Shown here in pieces: positions 26,570 to 37,800 of a stretch of DNA of 64,000 bases (the first letter of the stretch is position 1; each line of letters opens with the position of its first letter). The translations under genes and the position numbers were made by a program. The stretch is from NCBI RefSeq assembly GCF_000691145.1, contig NZ_ASJC01000008.1, positions 1 to 64,000 on the forward strand, in the 5' to 3' direction. The notes beneath the pieces were generated by a model that saw nothing but the letters and a program-made list of their open reading frames with translations, did not search any database and was not told where the DNA came from. Source of the stretch: Bacillus altitudinis 41KF2b (lineage in GTDB: Bacteria; Bacillota; Bacilli; Bacillales; Bacillaceae).

Positions 26570-27202
26570 ATGAACAGAGGGCGTTTATTGCTAACGAATA
26601 TTATTGGCCTTATTGTGATTCTTGCCATTATTGCCGGAGGTGCTTATTACTACTACGAAAGCACAAACTTCGTAAAAACAGATGAAGCAAAAGTGACAGG
26701 TGACATGTACCAAATTACAGCGCCAGCAGCTGGACAAATCAAAGGCTGGGACATCAATGAAGGTGACGAAGTGCAAAAAGACAGCACAGTTGCAAAAGTT
26801 GAAGGAGAAGCAAAAACAAACATTAAAGCAGTGGCTGATGGCACATTAGTCAAAAAAGAAGTACAAAACAACCAACAAGTGCAGCCTGGGACAGTTCTTG
26901 GTGAAACGATTGACCTAAGCAAGCTTTACATTACAGCGAATATTAAAGAAACAGACATTAAGAACATTGAAAAAGGCGACAAAGTGGACATCGTTGTAGA
27001 CGGCGATCCTGATACAACATTTGAAGGAACAGTTGAACAAATTGGTTATGCAACAAACTCAACATTCAATATGCTGCCAGCAACAAACTCAAGTGGTAAC
27101 TACACGAAAGTGACACAAAAAGTAGCAGTGAAAATTTCAATTAAAAATCCATCTGACAAAGTACTTCCAGGTATGAATGCTTCTGTCAAAATTTCATCTT
27201 AA
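26570..27202 (+). CDS. yhbJ: HlyD/EmrA-type membrane fusion protein YhbJ
   Basis: A 210-aa adaptor of an EmrAB-type efflux pump. One N-terminal membrane anchor (about 7-28) is followed by a biotinyl-lipoyl-like hairpin (ITAPAAGQIKGWDINEGDEV) and a beta-barrel. It is short for the family because the coiled-coil hairpin is missing, as in other Gram-positive versions. AAAGGAG lies 10 bases before ATG. First gene of yhbJ-yhcA-yhcB-yhcC. Confidence 0.88.
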   Translation: MNRGRLLLTNIIGLIVILAIIAGGAYYYYESTNFVKTDEAKVTGDMYQITAPAAGQIKGWDINEGDEVQKDSTVAKVEGEAKTNIKAVADGTLVKKEVQNNQQVQPGTVLGETIDLSKLYITANIKETDIKNIEKGDKVDIVVDGDPDTTFEGTVEQIGYATNSTFNMLPATNSSGNYTKVTQKVAVKISIKNPSDKVLPGMNASVKISS

Positions 27203-27241
27203 TGATGACTGATATCAAAAAATGAAAGGAGGTTGTCTGAG

Positions 27242-28861
27242 ATGGCAAATCAACCTGCAGCGACAAAACAGGGAGCAGGCTCCTTGTCTTTACTGATCAT
27301 TTTAATGGCCGGTTTGTTCGTAGCGATTTTAAACCAAACGCTTTTGAACGTAGCCATGCCCCATTTAATGACTGAATTTAATGTGAGTGCGACGACAATT
27401 CAGTGGCTTACAACAGGCTACATGCTTGTCAACGGTGTGCTCATTCCGTTATCTGCGTTTTTAATCACGCGTTTTGGCCAGCGCAGCTTATTCCTCGTGG
27501 CGATGATTTCATTTACACTAGGGACCTTTATTTGCGGTATTGCGCCAAACTTTTCTACGATGCTGATTGGTCGTTTGATTCAGGCAGTCGGTGGCGGTAT
27601 CTTACAGCCGCTCGTCATGACAACAATCCTTTTTATTTTCCCTCCAGAAAACAGAGGGAAAGGAATGGGGATTTTTGGTCTTGCGATGATGTTTGCGCCA
27701 GCTGTCGGACCAACGTTATCTGGTTATATTATTGAACACTATTCATGGCGTATTATGTTTTATGGACTTGTACCAATCGGTGCGATTGTCATTATCGCGG
27801 CTTTCTTTATGTTTAAAAATATTGTAGAGCCTAAAAAAATCAAGCTGGACAGCCTTGGTGCGATTCTGTCGATCGTTGGTTTTGCTTCGCTTCTATACGG
27901 GGTGAGCGAAGCGGGAAGTGATGGATGGACAGATCCAATTGTTCTATCTACGATTATTGTTGGTGCGATTGCGATCATTCTCTTTATTTTCCAACAGCTA
28001 AAAGCGGATAATCCGATGCTTGATTTCCGCGTGTTTAAATACAGCATTTTCTCATTATCAAGTGTTATTAACATTATTATTACCGTTGCCTTATACACTG
28101 GGATGTTCTTACTTCCGATCTATTTACAGAACCTCGTTGGGTTTACTGCATTGCAATCGGGGCTATTAATGCTTCCAGGGGCACTTGCGATGCTCATTAT
28201 GTCCCCAATTTCAGGGATCTTGTTTGATAAATTTGGACCTCGTCCACTTGCCATTGTGGGGATGCTGATTACAGTTGTCACCACATACGAGTTTACAAGG
28301 CTAACGATTGATACATCTTATAGTCACATTGTGCTCATGTATGCAGTACGTGCCTTTGGTATGTCACTCTTAATGATGCCAGTCATGACTGCTGGGATGA
28401 ACCAATTACCGCAGCATTTAAACAGTCATGGTACAGCGATGTCAAATACACTGAGACAAATCAGTGGTTCGATCGGTACGAGTTTGATCACGACGATTTA
28501 TACAAATCGCACGACATTCCATTATTCTAATATGGCAGATCAAACGAATACAGCTGATCCGTTCTTTATGAATTCATTCCAGGCGGCTGTCTCTAATGTG
28601 ATGCACCATATGGGCATGACAGCAGAAGCTGCTCAAAAATATGTGTCGACCCAGCTCTTTACGAAAGCACAAGTTGATTCAAATGTGATGGGCATCAATG
28701 ATGCTTACATGTGGGTGACATTATTCTGTGCAGCTGGTGTGATTCTCAGCTTGTTCCTGCGAGATGTACGTAAGGATAAAAAGCGAAAAGAAAAGCAGGA
28801 TAAGAAACAAGAAATGACATTGCTTCCAGCACCTAAGGAAGCAAACCAAGATGCAAGATAA
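27242..28861 (+). CDS. yhcA: DHA2-family drug/H+ antiporter YhcA (EmrB/QacA)
   Basis: A 539-aa major facilitator with 14 predicted membrane segments. The DHA2 motif C appears as [18 protein letters not shown], and [16 protein letters not shown] marks TM2. It exports hydrophobic compounds by proton exchange; substrates unknown. ATG 27242 is 10 bases after AAAGGAGG; the TTG 9 bases earlier is too close to the site. It works with YhbJ encoded just upstream. Confidence 0.92.
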   Translation: MANQPAATKQGAGSLSLLIILMAGLFVAILNQTLLNVAMPHLMTEFNVSATTIQWLTTGYMLVNGVLIPLSAFLITRFGQRSLFLVAMISFTLGTFICGIAPNFSTMLIGRLIQAVGGGILQPLVMTTILFIFPPENRGKGMGIFGLAMMFAPAVGPTLSGYIIEHYSWRIMFYGLVPIGAIVIIAAFFMFKNIVEPKKIKLDSLGAILSIVGFASLLYGVSEAGSDGWTDPIVLSTIIVGAIAIILFIFQQLKADNPMLDFRVFKYSIFSLSSVINIIITVALYTGMFLLPIYLQNLVGFTALQSGLLMLPGALAMLIMSPISGILFDKFGPRPLAIVGMLITVVTTYEFTRLTIDTSYSHIVLMYAVRAFGMSLLMMPVMTAGMNQLPQHLNSHGTAMSNTLRQISGSIGTSLITTIYTNRTTFHYSNMADQTNTADPFFMNSFQAAVSNVMHHMGMTAEAAQKYVSTQLFTKAQVDSNVMGINDAYMWVTLFCAAGVILSLFLRDVRKDKKRKEKQDKKQEMTLLPAPKEANQDAR

Positions 28862-28878
28862 GTGTGGAGGGACCGTAC

Positions 28879-29403
28879 ATGAAAATTTATGTCGTATACG
28901 ATAGTGAAGGTGACCATACAAAAGCACTTGCAGAAGCGATTGCAGCTGGCGCAGGTGAAACAGAGCAAGCTGAAGTGTTCATTGATCATGTGAAAGATGC
29001 GGATATCCGCAAGCTTGATCAAATGGATGCAATCATTTGGGGCTGCCCTGGTCACTTTGGTACCATTAGTTCTGGATTAAAGACATGGATTGACCGTCTT
29101 GGGTATTTATGGGCAGAAGGAAAACTCATCGATAAAGTCGGTGCCGTTTTCTGTACCACTGCGACAACACATGGCGGATTAGAAATGACGATGCACAATT
29201 TGATTACGCCGATGTTCCATCAAGGGATGCTTGTGGTCGGCCTTCCTGGAAATGTTCCAGAAAATGCGTTATACGGCTCTTATTATGGAGCAGGTGTGAC
29301 GTGCCCGATTGATTCTGATGAAGTGATTTCTACAGAAGGCATTGAGCTGGGGAAAGCATTAGGAAGACGTGTAGCATCAGTCACTGCGTCATTTAAGCGA
29401 TAA
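28879..29403 (+). CDS. yhcB: Flavodoxin-like WrbA-type protein YhcB
   Basis: A 174-aa flavodoxin-fold protein. The start [20 protein letters not shown] is the phosphate-binding loop region for [23 protein letters not shown] and [12 protein letters not shown] are further family motifs of NAD(P)H:quinone oxidoreductases. ATG 28879 follows GGAGGG. It lies 17 bases after yhcA, so it belongs to the efflux operon, perhaps detoxifying quinones handled by the pump (inference). Confidence 0.9.
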   Translation: MKIYVVYDSEGDHTKALAEAIAAGAGETEQAEVFIDHVKDADIRKLDQMDAIIWGCPGHFGTISSGLKTWIDRLGYLWAEGKLIDKVGAVFCTTATTHGGLEMTMHNLITPMFHQGMLVVGLPGNVPENALYGSYYGAGVTCPIDSDEVISTEGIELGKALGRRVASVTASFKR

Positions 29404-29416
29404 GGAGAGGGTTCTT

Positions 29417-29776
29417 TTGGCGACGATTATTGTAGCGTTAGTAGCTGCTGTTCTAGTCATTATCGGATTAGTAGCGTTCAATGTCAGACACGCTTCGGCC
29501 GAGAAGGAAGAGATCAAAGAAGATGTATCGAATCATCCTGACGTGCCGCATAGCGAGCCAGAAGTTGCGGCGAGACCTGTAGAGCCTGAAGTGGAAGAAA
29601 AAGCGTCAGAGCCTTCTCAGACAGATGATGCTCCGTCAGGTGATGATTTCTATAGACAGGCGCTTCAAAAGTTTAAACAGCCAGAACCACCTGTCAAAGA
29701 AGAAGAACCAGAGACGAAAATGAATGATGATATGTATCGTTCTGCTTTACAGAAACTAAAGCAGAAGGACAAATAA
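29417..29776 (+). CDS. yhcC: Membrane-anchored acidic protein YhcC
   Basis: A 119-aa protein. Residues 3-22 are a membrane segment. The rest is cytosolic or extracellular, acidic and rich in Pro and Glu (residues 30-75), so probably disordered. Two short repeats end it: DDFYRQALQKFK at 76-87 and DDMYRSALQKLK at 104-115. The start codon is TTG with GGAGAGG upstream. Last gene of the efflux operon. Function unknown. Confidence 0.85.
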   Translation: MATIIVALVAAVLVIIGLVAFNVRHASAEKEEIKEDVSNHPDVPHSEPEVAARPVEPEVEEKASEPSQTDDAPSGDDFYRQALQKFKQPEPPVKEEEPETKMNDDMYRSALQKLKQKDK

Positions 29777-29808
29777 AAAGAGAACCTCTTGTCAGGTTCT
29801 CTTTTTTT
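29776..29808 (+). terminator. Terminator of the efflux operon
   Basis: AAAGAGAACCT and AGGTTCTCTTT form the stem, followed by a T run; it begins at the yhcC stop codon. Confidence 0.9.
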
Positions 29809-29815
29809 ATTACAC

Positions 29816-29848
29816 AAAAAAACCGCCGGCATAAGCCGAGCGGTTTTC
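29816..29848 (-). terminator. Terminator of cspB
   Basis: AAAACCGC...GCGGTTTT with the inner stem CGGC/GCCG. The run of seven T lies on the minus strand. Confidence 0.85.
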
Positions 29849-29888
29849 CTTCACTCTATAAAGTGCTAAAAGAGCAGATGCTCTTAAA

Positions 29889-30182
<294 letters not shown>

Positions 30183-30300
30183 TTAAAGATGATACGAACA
30201 AAAATAATTACCTTTACTTTACCAGTGTTTGCGGGAAAAAACAACTGTTATACGAAAACTTTTTTAAAAATAATTAGCGCTAACAAATTGAGGAAAAAGC

Positions 30301-31392
30301 CTATGTTAAGTGTTCTCTTTTTCGTCCAGAAAAGCTCACTTGGTTTCGGCCTGACTGCTTTGCTTTATAGAGCTCCTGGTCTGCAATAATCGGTAATTGT
30401 TTCATGTTTTCACTTGTTCCTGCATCATAAGCACATCCAATTGACACCGTAATGTGAATAGATGTTCCGTTTTGCAAATAAATTGGCTGATCCGCCATTT
30501 TTTTTCGTAAACGTTCCGCAATTTGCCATGTTTTTTCAACGGAACAATTCGGTAAAAGCACAGCAAATTCTTCACCGCCGATCCGCCCAATATAGTCAGA
30601 GCTTCTTGTGTTCTTAATCAGCCTTGTTCCGATTTCTTTTAAAACGATATCTCCCTCATGATGTCCATACTGATCATTGATGGTTTTGAAATAATCGATG
30701 TCTAGGTAAATCAAGGACATTTGATGGATAGGTTGCTTTAAGTTCAGAGAAAAAGCATCACTTAATATTTCATCGAATTTCCGTTTATTTAAAACACCAG
30801 TTAAAAAGTCATAATGAGCTTGGAATTTATACAAATTTAACATCTGATACGCTTTTGTTTGATGCTCAATGACATAAAAGTTAAATAAACCGGCAATATA
30901 CGAGAAAATCCAATAGGCAGCATGCAGTTCAAACGATCTTTCATTGACGATGGAGATAAATAAACTAGTCGCAATGACGTTGCTCATGGTAATAGATAAC
31001 AGCATTTTTACGATGTGATTGATATGACGCTCAGCAATTAAAAAAGAAGCTGTGGCGATAAATATCATGGAAAAAATATTAATGAAAGAAGCGACATTGG
31101 CTTCGATTAATAATCGGCCAATAATGATCACACAGGCTGCAATGAACGTTTGTGCAATGCCTCCATAAAATGCCGTTAAAATAAGGGGGATATGTCTTAA
31201 ATCGATGATGGCTGGTCCTGCTTTAATAGAGAAAAACATTAAGAGGACACCGAGTAACCCAGAAATGATTCCTTTAAAAATTTGTCTGAGCAAGGTGTCT
31301 TCCTTTTTTAAAAAATTCTCTTTAAACACAAGCATCAATAAATAATGGAAAGTGACAAGAATTGTTAAATTAATAAAGAGGTCTCTTAGCAA
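30301..31392 (-). CDS. dgcK: Diguanylate cyclase DgcK (YhcK)
   Basis: A 363-aa membrane enzyme that makes cyclic di-GMP. Six or more membrane segments in the first 175 residues form a 5TM-type sensor. The GGDEF domain covers about 185-355, with active-site GGEEF at 272-276. RSSD at 263-266, five residues before it, is the inhibitory I-site, so the enzyme should be product-inhibited. LDIDYFKTIND (230-240) carries metal ligands. Its position beside cspB matches B. subtilis; yhcL, next to it there, is missing here. Confidence 0.92.
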   Translation of the reverse strand: MLRDLFINLTILVTFHYLLMLVFKENFLKKEDTLLRQIFKGIISGLLGVLLMFFSIKAGPAIIDLRHIPLILTAFYGGIAQTFIAACVIIIGRLLIEANVASFINIFSMIFIATASFLIAERHINHIVKMLLSITMSNVIATSLFISIVNERSFELHAAYWIFSYIAGLFNFYVIEHQTKAYQMLNLYKFQAHYDFLTGVLNKRKFDEILSDAFSLNLKQPIHQMSLIYLDIDYFKTINDQYGHHEGDIVLKEIGTRLIKNTRSSDYIGRIGGEEFAVLLPNCSVEKTWQIAERLRKKMADQPIYLQNGTSIHITVSIGCAYDAGTSENMKQLPIIADQELYKAKQSGRNQVSFSGRKREHLT

Positions 31393-31486
31393 AATAAAAT
31401 CACCTTTTTAAAATTACTAAAATTTGTTGCAAAAGAAAAGGGGAAACAAGATAATTAATAAAAATTTCACTTATGAGGGGTTTAAA

Positions 31487-31867
31487 ATGAGGAGAAAACA
31501 ATTTCCAGATCGAACAGACTGGCTTTCTTTTTTTGAGACGTGGCCTGATGAAGGATTTGAACGAGATATGCCCATTGAATATCAAGATCTAACGTTTCGG
31601 TTTGAGAATGAGGAAGAGCGATTTGTGGTGACGATGTCTCTTGGAGTACAAGAATTTTCTTTGAAGGCTGTTCGAAAAAAGGACGCATCCGTTTTAGGAG
31701 TATATGCCTTTAAAACTGTGCGACATGTAGAAATAAAAAAGGATCGGCAGCATGAAAAAGAGCTGTTGATACTATTAGATGGTGTGGAACGGTTTGTTAT
31801 CACGATCGAAATCACCTTCTTGCCTTCCTTCTGCATCATGGTGAAAGAGCATTTTTCAGGAGAATAA
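31487..31867 (+). CDS. Hypothetical protein, 126 aa
   Basis: Unrecognised small protein with alternating beta-strand pattern (LTFRFENEEERFVVTMSLGVQEFSLKA is split by charged turns). No signal peptide or membrane segment is seen. ATG 31487 is chosen because AGGGG lies 6 bases upstream; the longer frame from 31424 has no site. It sits where yhcL lies in B. subtilis but is unrelated to that symporter. A bidirectional terminator follows. Confidence 0.65.
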   Translation: MRRKQFPDRTDWLSFFETWPDEGFERDMPIEYQDLTFRFENEEERFVVTMSLGVQEFSLKAVRKKDASVLGVYAFKTVRHVEIKKDRQHEKELLILLDGVERFVITIEITFLPSFCIMVKEHFSGE

Positions 31868-31901
31868 ACAGGAGCCTTTCTGAAAAAAGGCTCCTGTTTT
31901 A
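31866..31901. terminator. Bidirectional terminator
   Basis: AACAGGAGCCTTT and AAAGGCTCCTGTT pair between convergent genes. Confidence 0.9.
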
Positions 31902-31902
31902 G

Positions 31903-32319
31903 TTATTTGTGCTCGATGTCATTGAGTACTTGCTGAATAGATTCATCATCCATTACATTCATGACACTTTCATCAATGTGAAGAGACTGGGCGTAAGACT
32001 CTCTCGGCGGCTGATGAGTTTGGTATGTTTTTGATGATGTTTGATGCTGGCTTGTTTCATTAGGCTGGACAGCGCTGAATGCTTGCTTGATCATTTGTCC
32101 TACTTCAGCTGTGCCTTTTGAGTCTTTACGTGAATGCGAATGGGGCTCATGACGAGATGACTCATGCTGGTGTTGATCTTTGCCTTTCATCATTGAGGAC
32201 AAATTCATTTGAGTCATGCTGCTTAGTCTTCTCCGTAATAGTGGTGAAAATAATGCAATGATGGCTGTTGATGCTGCGATCATTGCACCAGTACTCATGC
32301 CTTTTCTCTTTTTAAACAA
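31903..32319 (-). CDS. yhcM: YhcM-like protein
   Basis: A 138-aa protein resembling B. subtilis YhcM. A basic N-terminus (FKKRKGMSTG) precedes a hydrophobic stretch (AMIAASTAIIALFSPLLRRR), then a His/Gln/Ser-rich low-complexity middle, and a conserved end with VMNVMDDESIQQVLNDIE. The start is placed at TTG 32319 with TGGAGGG 6 bases upstream; the longer frame to 32379 has no site. It is divergent from yhcN. Function unknown, probably sporulation-related by context. Confidence 0.8.
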   Translation of the reverse strand: MFKKRKGMSTGAMIAASTAIIALFSPLLRRRLSSMTQMNLSSMMKGKDQHQHESSRHEPHSHSRKDSKGTAEVGQMIKQAFSAVQPNETSQHQTSSKTYQTHQPPRESYAQSLHIDESVMNVMDDESIQQVLNDIEHK

Positions 32320-32472
32320 ACGAATCCCTCCATTTGATCGTGATGATACTTCTTCATCATGTTTAGGATGACCAATCAAGGCTGATTTATGAATTCATTG
32401 CTGAAATAGAGGATGTGTGCATAAAAAGTCTGCTGGATGAAAAACCTATGAGCAAAAGGAGGGAATCAATTG

Positions 32473-32979
32473 ATGAATAAGAAATGGATGCTATCTTTAT
32501 TACTCGTTCCAACATTGATCACTGCTGGGTGTGGAATGAACAACCAAGGCGATGAACGAAGAGGAACAATGAAACGACAGTATGAAAATGTCACATATAA
32601 GAACGACAACATGAGACAGGATCAACCAAATGTGCAAACACCTCAGAAGGTGAAAGTGGCAGATAAGGCATCAGAGCTTGTTGCCAACATGTCTGAAGTG
32701 AAAACAGCGAACGTACTTGTCACAGGGAAAAATGCATTTGTTGCTGTCGTGCTTGAAGGCAATAAAAGCGGAGATGTAACAGACGATTTGAAAAAGAAAA
32801 TTTCTGACAAAGTCAAATCGACGGATCAACAAATTGATAATGTGTATGTATCTGCTAATCCAGACTTTGTCGATCGTATGGCAGGGTACGGAAAACGTAT
32901 TAGAAGTGGAGAGCCAATTTCAGGATTCTTCGACGAGTTTACTGAAACGGTTCGACGTGTCTTCCCTGAATCTAAATAG
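32473..32979 (+). CDS. yhcN: YhcN/YlaJ-family sporulation lipoprotein
   Basis: A 168-aa lipoprotein. The signal peptide ends in LITAGC with Cys20. The rest is the YhcN/YlaJ domain (about 60-165), including NPDFVDRMAGYGKRI near the end. B. subtilis YhcN is a spore protein of the forespore membrane, and a family role in germination has been proposed. ATG 32473 is preceded by AAGGAGGG at 9 bases. Own terminator follows. Confidence 0.9.
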   Translation: MNKKWMLSLLLVPTLITAGCGMNNQGDERRGTMKRQYENVTYKNDNMRQDQPNVQTPQKVKVADKASELVANMSEVKTANVLVTGKNAFVAVVLEGNKSGDVTDDLKKKISDKVKSTDQQIDNVYVSANPDFVDRMAGYGKRIRSGEPISGFFDEFTETVRRVFPESK

Positions 32980-32986
32980 CTACGAC

Positions 32987-33016
32987 AAAAGCCGTATGTC
33001 ATATGCGGCTTTTTTG
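32987..33016 (+). terminator. Terminator of yhcN
   Basis: AAAAGCCGTAT and ATGCGGCTTTT form the stem, followed by T. Confidence 0.85.
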
Positions 33017-33135
33017 TTTGGAACCGCACCTTGCGCACCTGACTGCATAAAGTAAAAAATATATCACCTCTTGTTGATCTTTGTTTTTTCATAGAAAGAG
33101 AAAGAGGTTGCAGGATGAATTCAGGTGGGGAGTAA

Positions 33136-34011
33136 ATGAAAGCAAAACCGTCATTAATTCATAAAAAACTTGTAAGCGGAATGATTGCAGCAGGTTTGAT
33201 TTTTTATGCGTTCACTGCGTACTTGATTTATGTAGCGTTCCAGCTGGCAGGGCAATATCTAGAGGAGCATTCTTCGCCTAAAACGGTCTTAACGGAAGGA
33301 CTCAATAAGCAAGTCTATGAACATATTCGAATCTACTATGCAGACGATGAGAGCGCCTTTGTCGATCTGACCATAGAAGCGCTTGAGCAGGCAAAGAAGA
33401 GGACGATGTCAGTGTTTCAGTATGAAGCTGATAAACCGTTAGATATCATTTATTTTGATGATAAAGAGACGATTGAGCAATTTGCTGGCATCAAGCATAT
33501 TACAGGTTTTTATTCTGATGTTGATCATATGATTGGATTATACCCAGATAAACGGGAAGAATTGTTGAAGAAAGAGACACTGCCTTTATACTTTTTCAAC
33601 ACGTTATTCATTCATGAGTATGCCCATTTCGTTTTCTATGAAAAGGTGCATGCATATAAGGTATCTCCAGTCGTCTTTCCCCTTTGGTTCCATGAAGGAA
33701 CAGCAGAATGGACGGCCTATGATGTGCTGAATGCCACGTCTGAACGGTTTGACGTCATTCCTTTTAAATCTCTTTATTCTGATCAAGACTGGCAAGAATC
33801 TCGCACGACGTATGAGACAGATGTTTATTTACAAAGCTACTATATGATCTATGAGCTTGTGCAGCTTTATGGACGAGATGTCATACATGAGATCATGGAG
33901 GAAACGGCGAAAACTAGTCGTTTTGATAGAGGGTTTGAACAAGCGACAGGACAACGTCTCACAGATTTTGAAGAGCAATTTAAACTGAAATATCAAAGAA
34001 AAAACGGCTGA
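33136..34011 (+). CDS. Membrane-anchored gluzincin-type metalloprotease
   Basis: A 291-aa protein with one N-terminal membrane anchor (about 15-37) and an extracytoplasmic zinc-protease domain. HEYAH at 160-164 gives two ligands and the catalytic Glu; E187 in WFHEGTAEW is the probable third ligand, the layout of MA-clan peptidases. The surrounding YDVLNATSERFDVIPFKSL and RGFEQATGQRLTDFEEQF fit this group. GGTGGGGAG precedes ATG. It lies among spore genes (yhcN, yhcQ), but its substrate is unknown. The terminator overlaps its stop. Confidence 0.8.
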   Translation: MKAKPSLIHKKLVSGMIAAGLIFYAFTAYLIYVAFQLAGQYLEEHSSPKTVLTEGLNKQVYEHIRIYYADDESAFVDLTIEALEQAKKRTMSVFQYEADKPLDIIYFDDKETIEQFAGIKHITGFYSDVDHMIGLYPDKREELLKKETLPLYFFNTLFIHEYAHFVFYEKVHAYKVSPVVFPLWFHEGTAEWTAYDVLNATSERFDVIPFKSLYSDQDWQESRTTYETDVYLQSYYMIYELVQLYGRDVIHEIMEETAKTSRFDRGFEQATGQRLTDFEEQFKLKYQRKNG

Positions 34012-34037
34012 CCTGAAAATCGGTTAGCCGTTTTTTT
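34001..34037. terminator. Bidirectional terminator
   Basis: AAAACGGCTGACC and GGTTAGCCGTTTT pair with one G-T, between the protease gene and convergent yhcQ. Confidence 0.85.
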
Positions 34038-34039
34038 GT

Positions 34040-34684
34040 TTAATGAAGCGGTTTTTGCTGGTTGGCTTTGCTCGGCGGCATCTGCACTTGTCCCTGCATA
34101 GGGGCAAATGTAGATGTCATCGCTTGCATATCTTGCGCTGTAAGCTGCGGAACTTGATAATAGCTATGTTTGTTTTGATATAAGAAAATTTCATACGCCA
34201 TTTCAATAAAGTTCGGGATTTGCGCTGCAAGCACACGTCGTACCACAGGATTTGTGACCTCTAATGCAGTCATTGAGAGTAATCCAGCATGAGATTTCAC
34301 GAGACCAAGCATATGCCCTGTAATTCCCGCATCTTTTACATCCTGTAATGATTGATTTGGCTTCTTAGGCTGAGATGGTTTTATTCCGTATGTCACCTGC
34401 GTATGTTCGTTCATCATATAAGTAGATGTTTCTTCACTAGGCTTTTGACCAGTAGAAAAACAATCTACCGTGACGTTGTATTGGGACAATACAAATTGAT
34501 ATTGTCGATCTAAAATGTCGGATAATGCGGGATCTTGGATAAATTGTCGAAAGATCATGTATTGATCCAAAATATTAATGGTCCCTGCCAATACCTCATG
34601 TAAATCAAATAACTCATGCCCGCCATGATTGAATTGGGGCTGCTGGGCATGTCCTTGAACATTTGTCTGCTGATCGTTTTGCAT
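34040..34684 (-). CDS. yhcQ: Spore coat protein, CotF-like (YhcQ)
   Basis: A 214-aa Gln/Met-rich protein. The central part (about 25-180) is a ferritin-like helical CotF domain, with DLHEVLAGTINILDQYMIF and VVRRVLAAQIPNFIEMAYEIF as typical helices. Both ends are low-complexity, rich in Gln, Asn and His. The gene position matches yhcQ of B. subtilis, a coat protein. AAGGAGGA precedes ATG. Confidence 0.88.
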   Translation of the reverse strand: MQNDQQTNVQGHAQQPQFNHGGHELFDLHEVLAGTINILDQYMIFRQFIQDPALSDILDRQYQFVLSQYNVTVDCFSTGQKPSEETSTYMMNEHTQVTYGIKPSQPKKPNQSLQDVKDAGITGHMLGLVKSHAGLLSMTALEVTNPVVRRVLAAQIPNFIEMAYEIFLYQNKHSYYQVPQLTAQDMQAMTSTFAPMQGQVQMPPSKANQQKPLH

Positions 34685-34828
34685 AAAGAATCCTCCTTCT
34701 GTTTATACAGTCTGTTTTAATGTGAGGAAGTTTTCCTCCTTTCATGCAAAAAACATTATTTACAATTAGAGGGTTTTCTTCCTTTTTGTCGAAAAAATGT
34801 ATCAGACGAATGAACATGGGGGTACCAG

Positions 34829-37800
34829 ATGCAGGACAAAATCATTAATCGTTTGATAGAAGACGAACATGTGCAGGCACCAGTGATTGGCATCGGTGTT
34901 TCGCCGTTTGAACAGCATCATCTTGAGGCTTTTTTTCAATCATTTCCGCATGAATTAAATGCCTCTTTTATTGTTGTGCAAAATCATGTGACAGGCGATT
35001 GTGTAACTGATTTGGAAGCACTTGTTTTACCGATTGGCTACCGGGCAAAGCCGATTAAGCATGGTGAGAAAGTCATGAAAAATACGATTTATGTTTGTCC
35101 GCAGCATGCAGCTGTGACATTGACAGAAGACAAACGGCTACACATAACAGAGCAGCATCCTACAAACAAGGCGTGTGCTGTAAATTCGTTGTTTCAGTCA
35201 CTTGCCAATGTGCAAAAGGAAGAGGCCTATGCGATCTTTTTTCAAAAAGGCTATTGTGTAGGAAGTGGTTTGCTTCAAATCGTTGAGCAAGGCGGTACAG
35301 CCATATCGTGCAGTGAGACAAATAGTGGGTTTGATCGTATGTATCATCAAACATTTCAAGACCCTTCTGCACTTGCGTCATATATAGCCAACATCATCAA
35401 CGTTCCGCATACAGATGTTGCAGACCCTGTTTTGATCAGAATCATTGAACGTCTTGAAATGCATAAAGGAATTGCATTTTCAACCTATGAGAAGCGCAGA
35501 CTGCTCTCTGTCATTCAAAAAAGAATGAGGAGTGCGAACCAATCGATCTCCTTATTGTCCGAGTACGATCGTTTATTAGAGAGAGAACCAGATGAGCTTG
35601 ATCGCCTGCATGTACAGCTTTTAAGCGGCACGACTTCCTTTTTTAGAGATATGGAAGCCTTTCGAGTATGTGAACATCACATCATTCCGTCGATCATTGA
35701 AAACACAATGAAAAATGGGAAATCTCGATGCCGCATTTGGATTGCAGGATGTTCTACAGGTGAAGAAGCCTATTCTTTTGCGATGTTATTTTTAGAAGAA
35801 ATGAAACGAAGACAAGTGTCCATTGAACTTCAAGTGTTTGCAACAGACATCAACCGGAAAGCCATCCAAAGTGCAAGCAAAGGTGTTTATTCGCTTGAGT
35901 CTATGGCACGGATGCCAGAAAAATGGAGGGCGCGATATTTCGAAAAAAAAGGTGACGCTTTTATTGTGAAGCAGTCGCTTAGAAAACATATTGTCTTTGC
36001 TCCTCACAATTTATTGATCGATTCACCTTTTATCCACCTCGATTTTATCAGTTGCCGAAATGTTCTGATGTACTTCCAGCCAGAAGTACAAAAACGAGTC
36101 TTATCTCGATTCCAATATGCACTAAAGGATCAAGGGATGTTGATATTAGGACCGAATGAAAAGGTACCCAATATCCCTCGTTTATTTCATTTGTTAAATG
36201 AAAAGTGGAACATTTACACCCACTCAAACGTTCCTAAATACAATGTAGGTCATACGGAGTTAAAAAAACGAGCTGTCCAATATATGAAAGAAGTAGAGCA
36301 GGAGTATGATGCATGTTTCATCATAGACGATTTCGAGAAAATCCTCGCGATATCAAACGGTGCCTATTCTTTCTTAGCGCATGCAGAAGTCTCAGATGAA
36401 TTATGTGAATATGTAACCCCTGATTATATGAAAGAGATACTAAGTCAAAGCTTTCAAAAGGTGTGGACTGAAGAGACTGAGGTTGTCTTTCAACATGTCC
36501 TCATTTCGGAAAATGGAAGAAAGCAGTATGCAGATTTTACAGTAAAACATTTTGATCGCCGTTTTAAAGGAGTATACGTCATTCTCATTCGGAAGAGTGA
36601 GAGAGGAAAAAATCAAAAGAACGGCAGGGACAAAGGGATGTTAGAGCAGAATTCGGTTTATCAACAGCGAATTGTCGATTTAGAAAACGAGCTCAATGAG
36701 GTCAAACAAAAGGAGCAAGAAGCAAGGGCTCAATTAAAAGAAAAAAACAAGCAAATAGAAGTGCGCGAGAAAACAAACGAGCATTTTATTAATATCATCA
36801 ACAACTTAAAGGTGACAAGAGAAGAACTGTACCGGCCGTCTGTGAAGCCAGAACTTGCCACGTTGTTTGTGGACCGGGAAATGAATATTCGCTATCACAC
36901 TCCTACAGCTACCTCTTTATTCACTTCAGCTCAAACCCGGCACCAGCAAACGTTTCAGTCGATGGTGAAGAAGTTATCGAAGGAAATGCTCTATCATGAT
37001 ATTCAATCTGTCATTTCAGATAGGCGCGTGATCGAACGTGAAATTGAAACGAACGAAGGAGAACAATTCACGGTTCATATGACACCTTTCTATGATCAAG
37101 ATCGCGAGGGAGCGGTGATGACCTGGATCAAAATGACCGAAATGACGAAATTGAAGCAGGCTCTTCATCTTGCGGTGACAGCACTTGATAACAGCCATAT
37201 TCATATTGTGGTTGCAACGGGAGAAGGTGTTATTCAGTGTGTCAATCAGCGCTTTTGTCAGTTTGTACAGCAGCATGAATATGATTTGATCGGAAAAGAT
37301 ATTTTTTCTGTCTATTATGCGTTGTGTCAATGTGATGATCTAGTGAAACAATGGGACGTGTGTTTAAGAGAGGGCAGCTGGACAGGTGAGTTGTATTTTC
37401 AGGACTTATCAGGGCGTGAGCGATGGGAAAGAGTCTCTTTACACCGAATCGATGACCCTGACAAAATGCAGTCTACTGTCATGCGGATTTCGGAGGATAT
37501 TACAAGTCAAAAACAGTCTGAGAAAATGCTGATGAAGTCTGAAATGCTGTCAGCAGTTGGACAGCTTGCAGCTGGTATTGCCCATGAGATACGTAACCCA
37601 CTTACGTCGTTAAAAGGCTTTTTACAGCTAATGATTCAAAGTAAAAAGTATCAGAAGGATTATGCCGATGTGATGATGTCAGAGTTTAATCGGCTTGAGT
37701 CTATTATTAACGAATTCCTTGTGCTCTCTAGAAGCAAATCTGTTAAATTTGAACCGGTGAATGTGAACCTTCTCCTCGAAGAAGTCATTATGGTCGTTGA

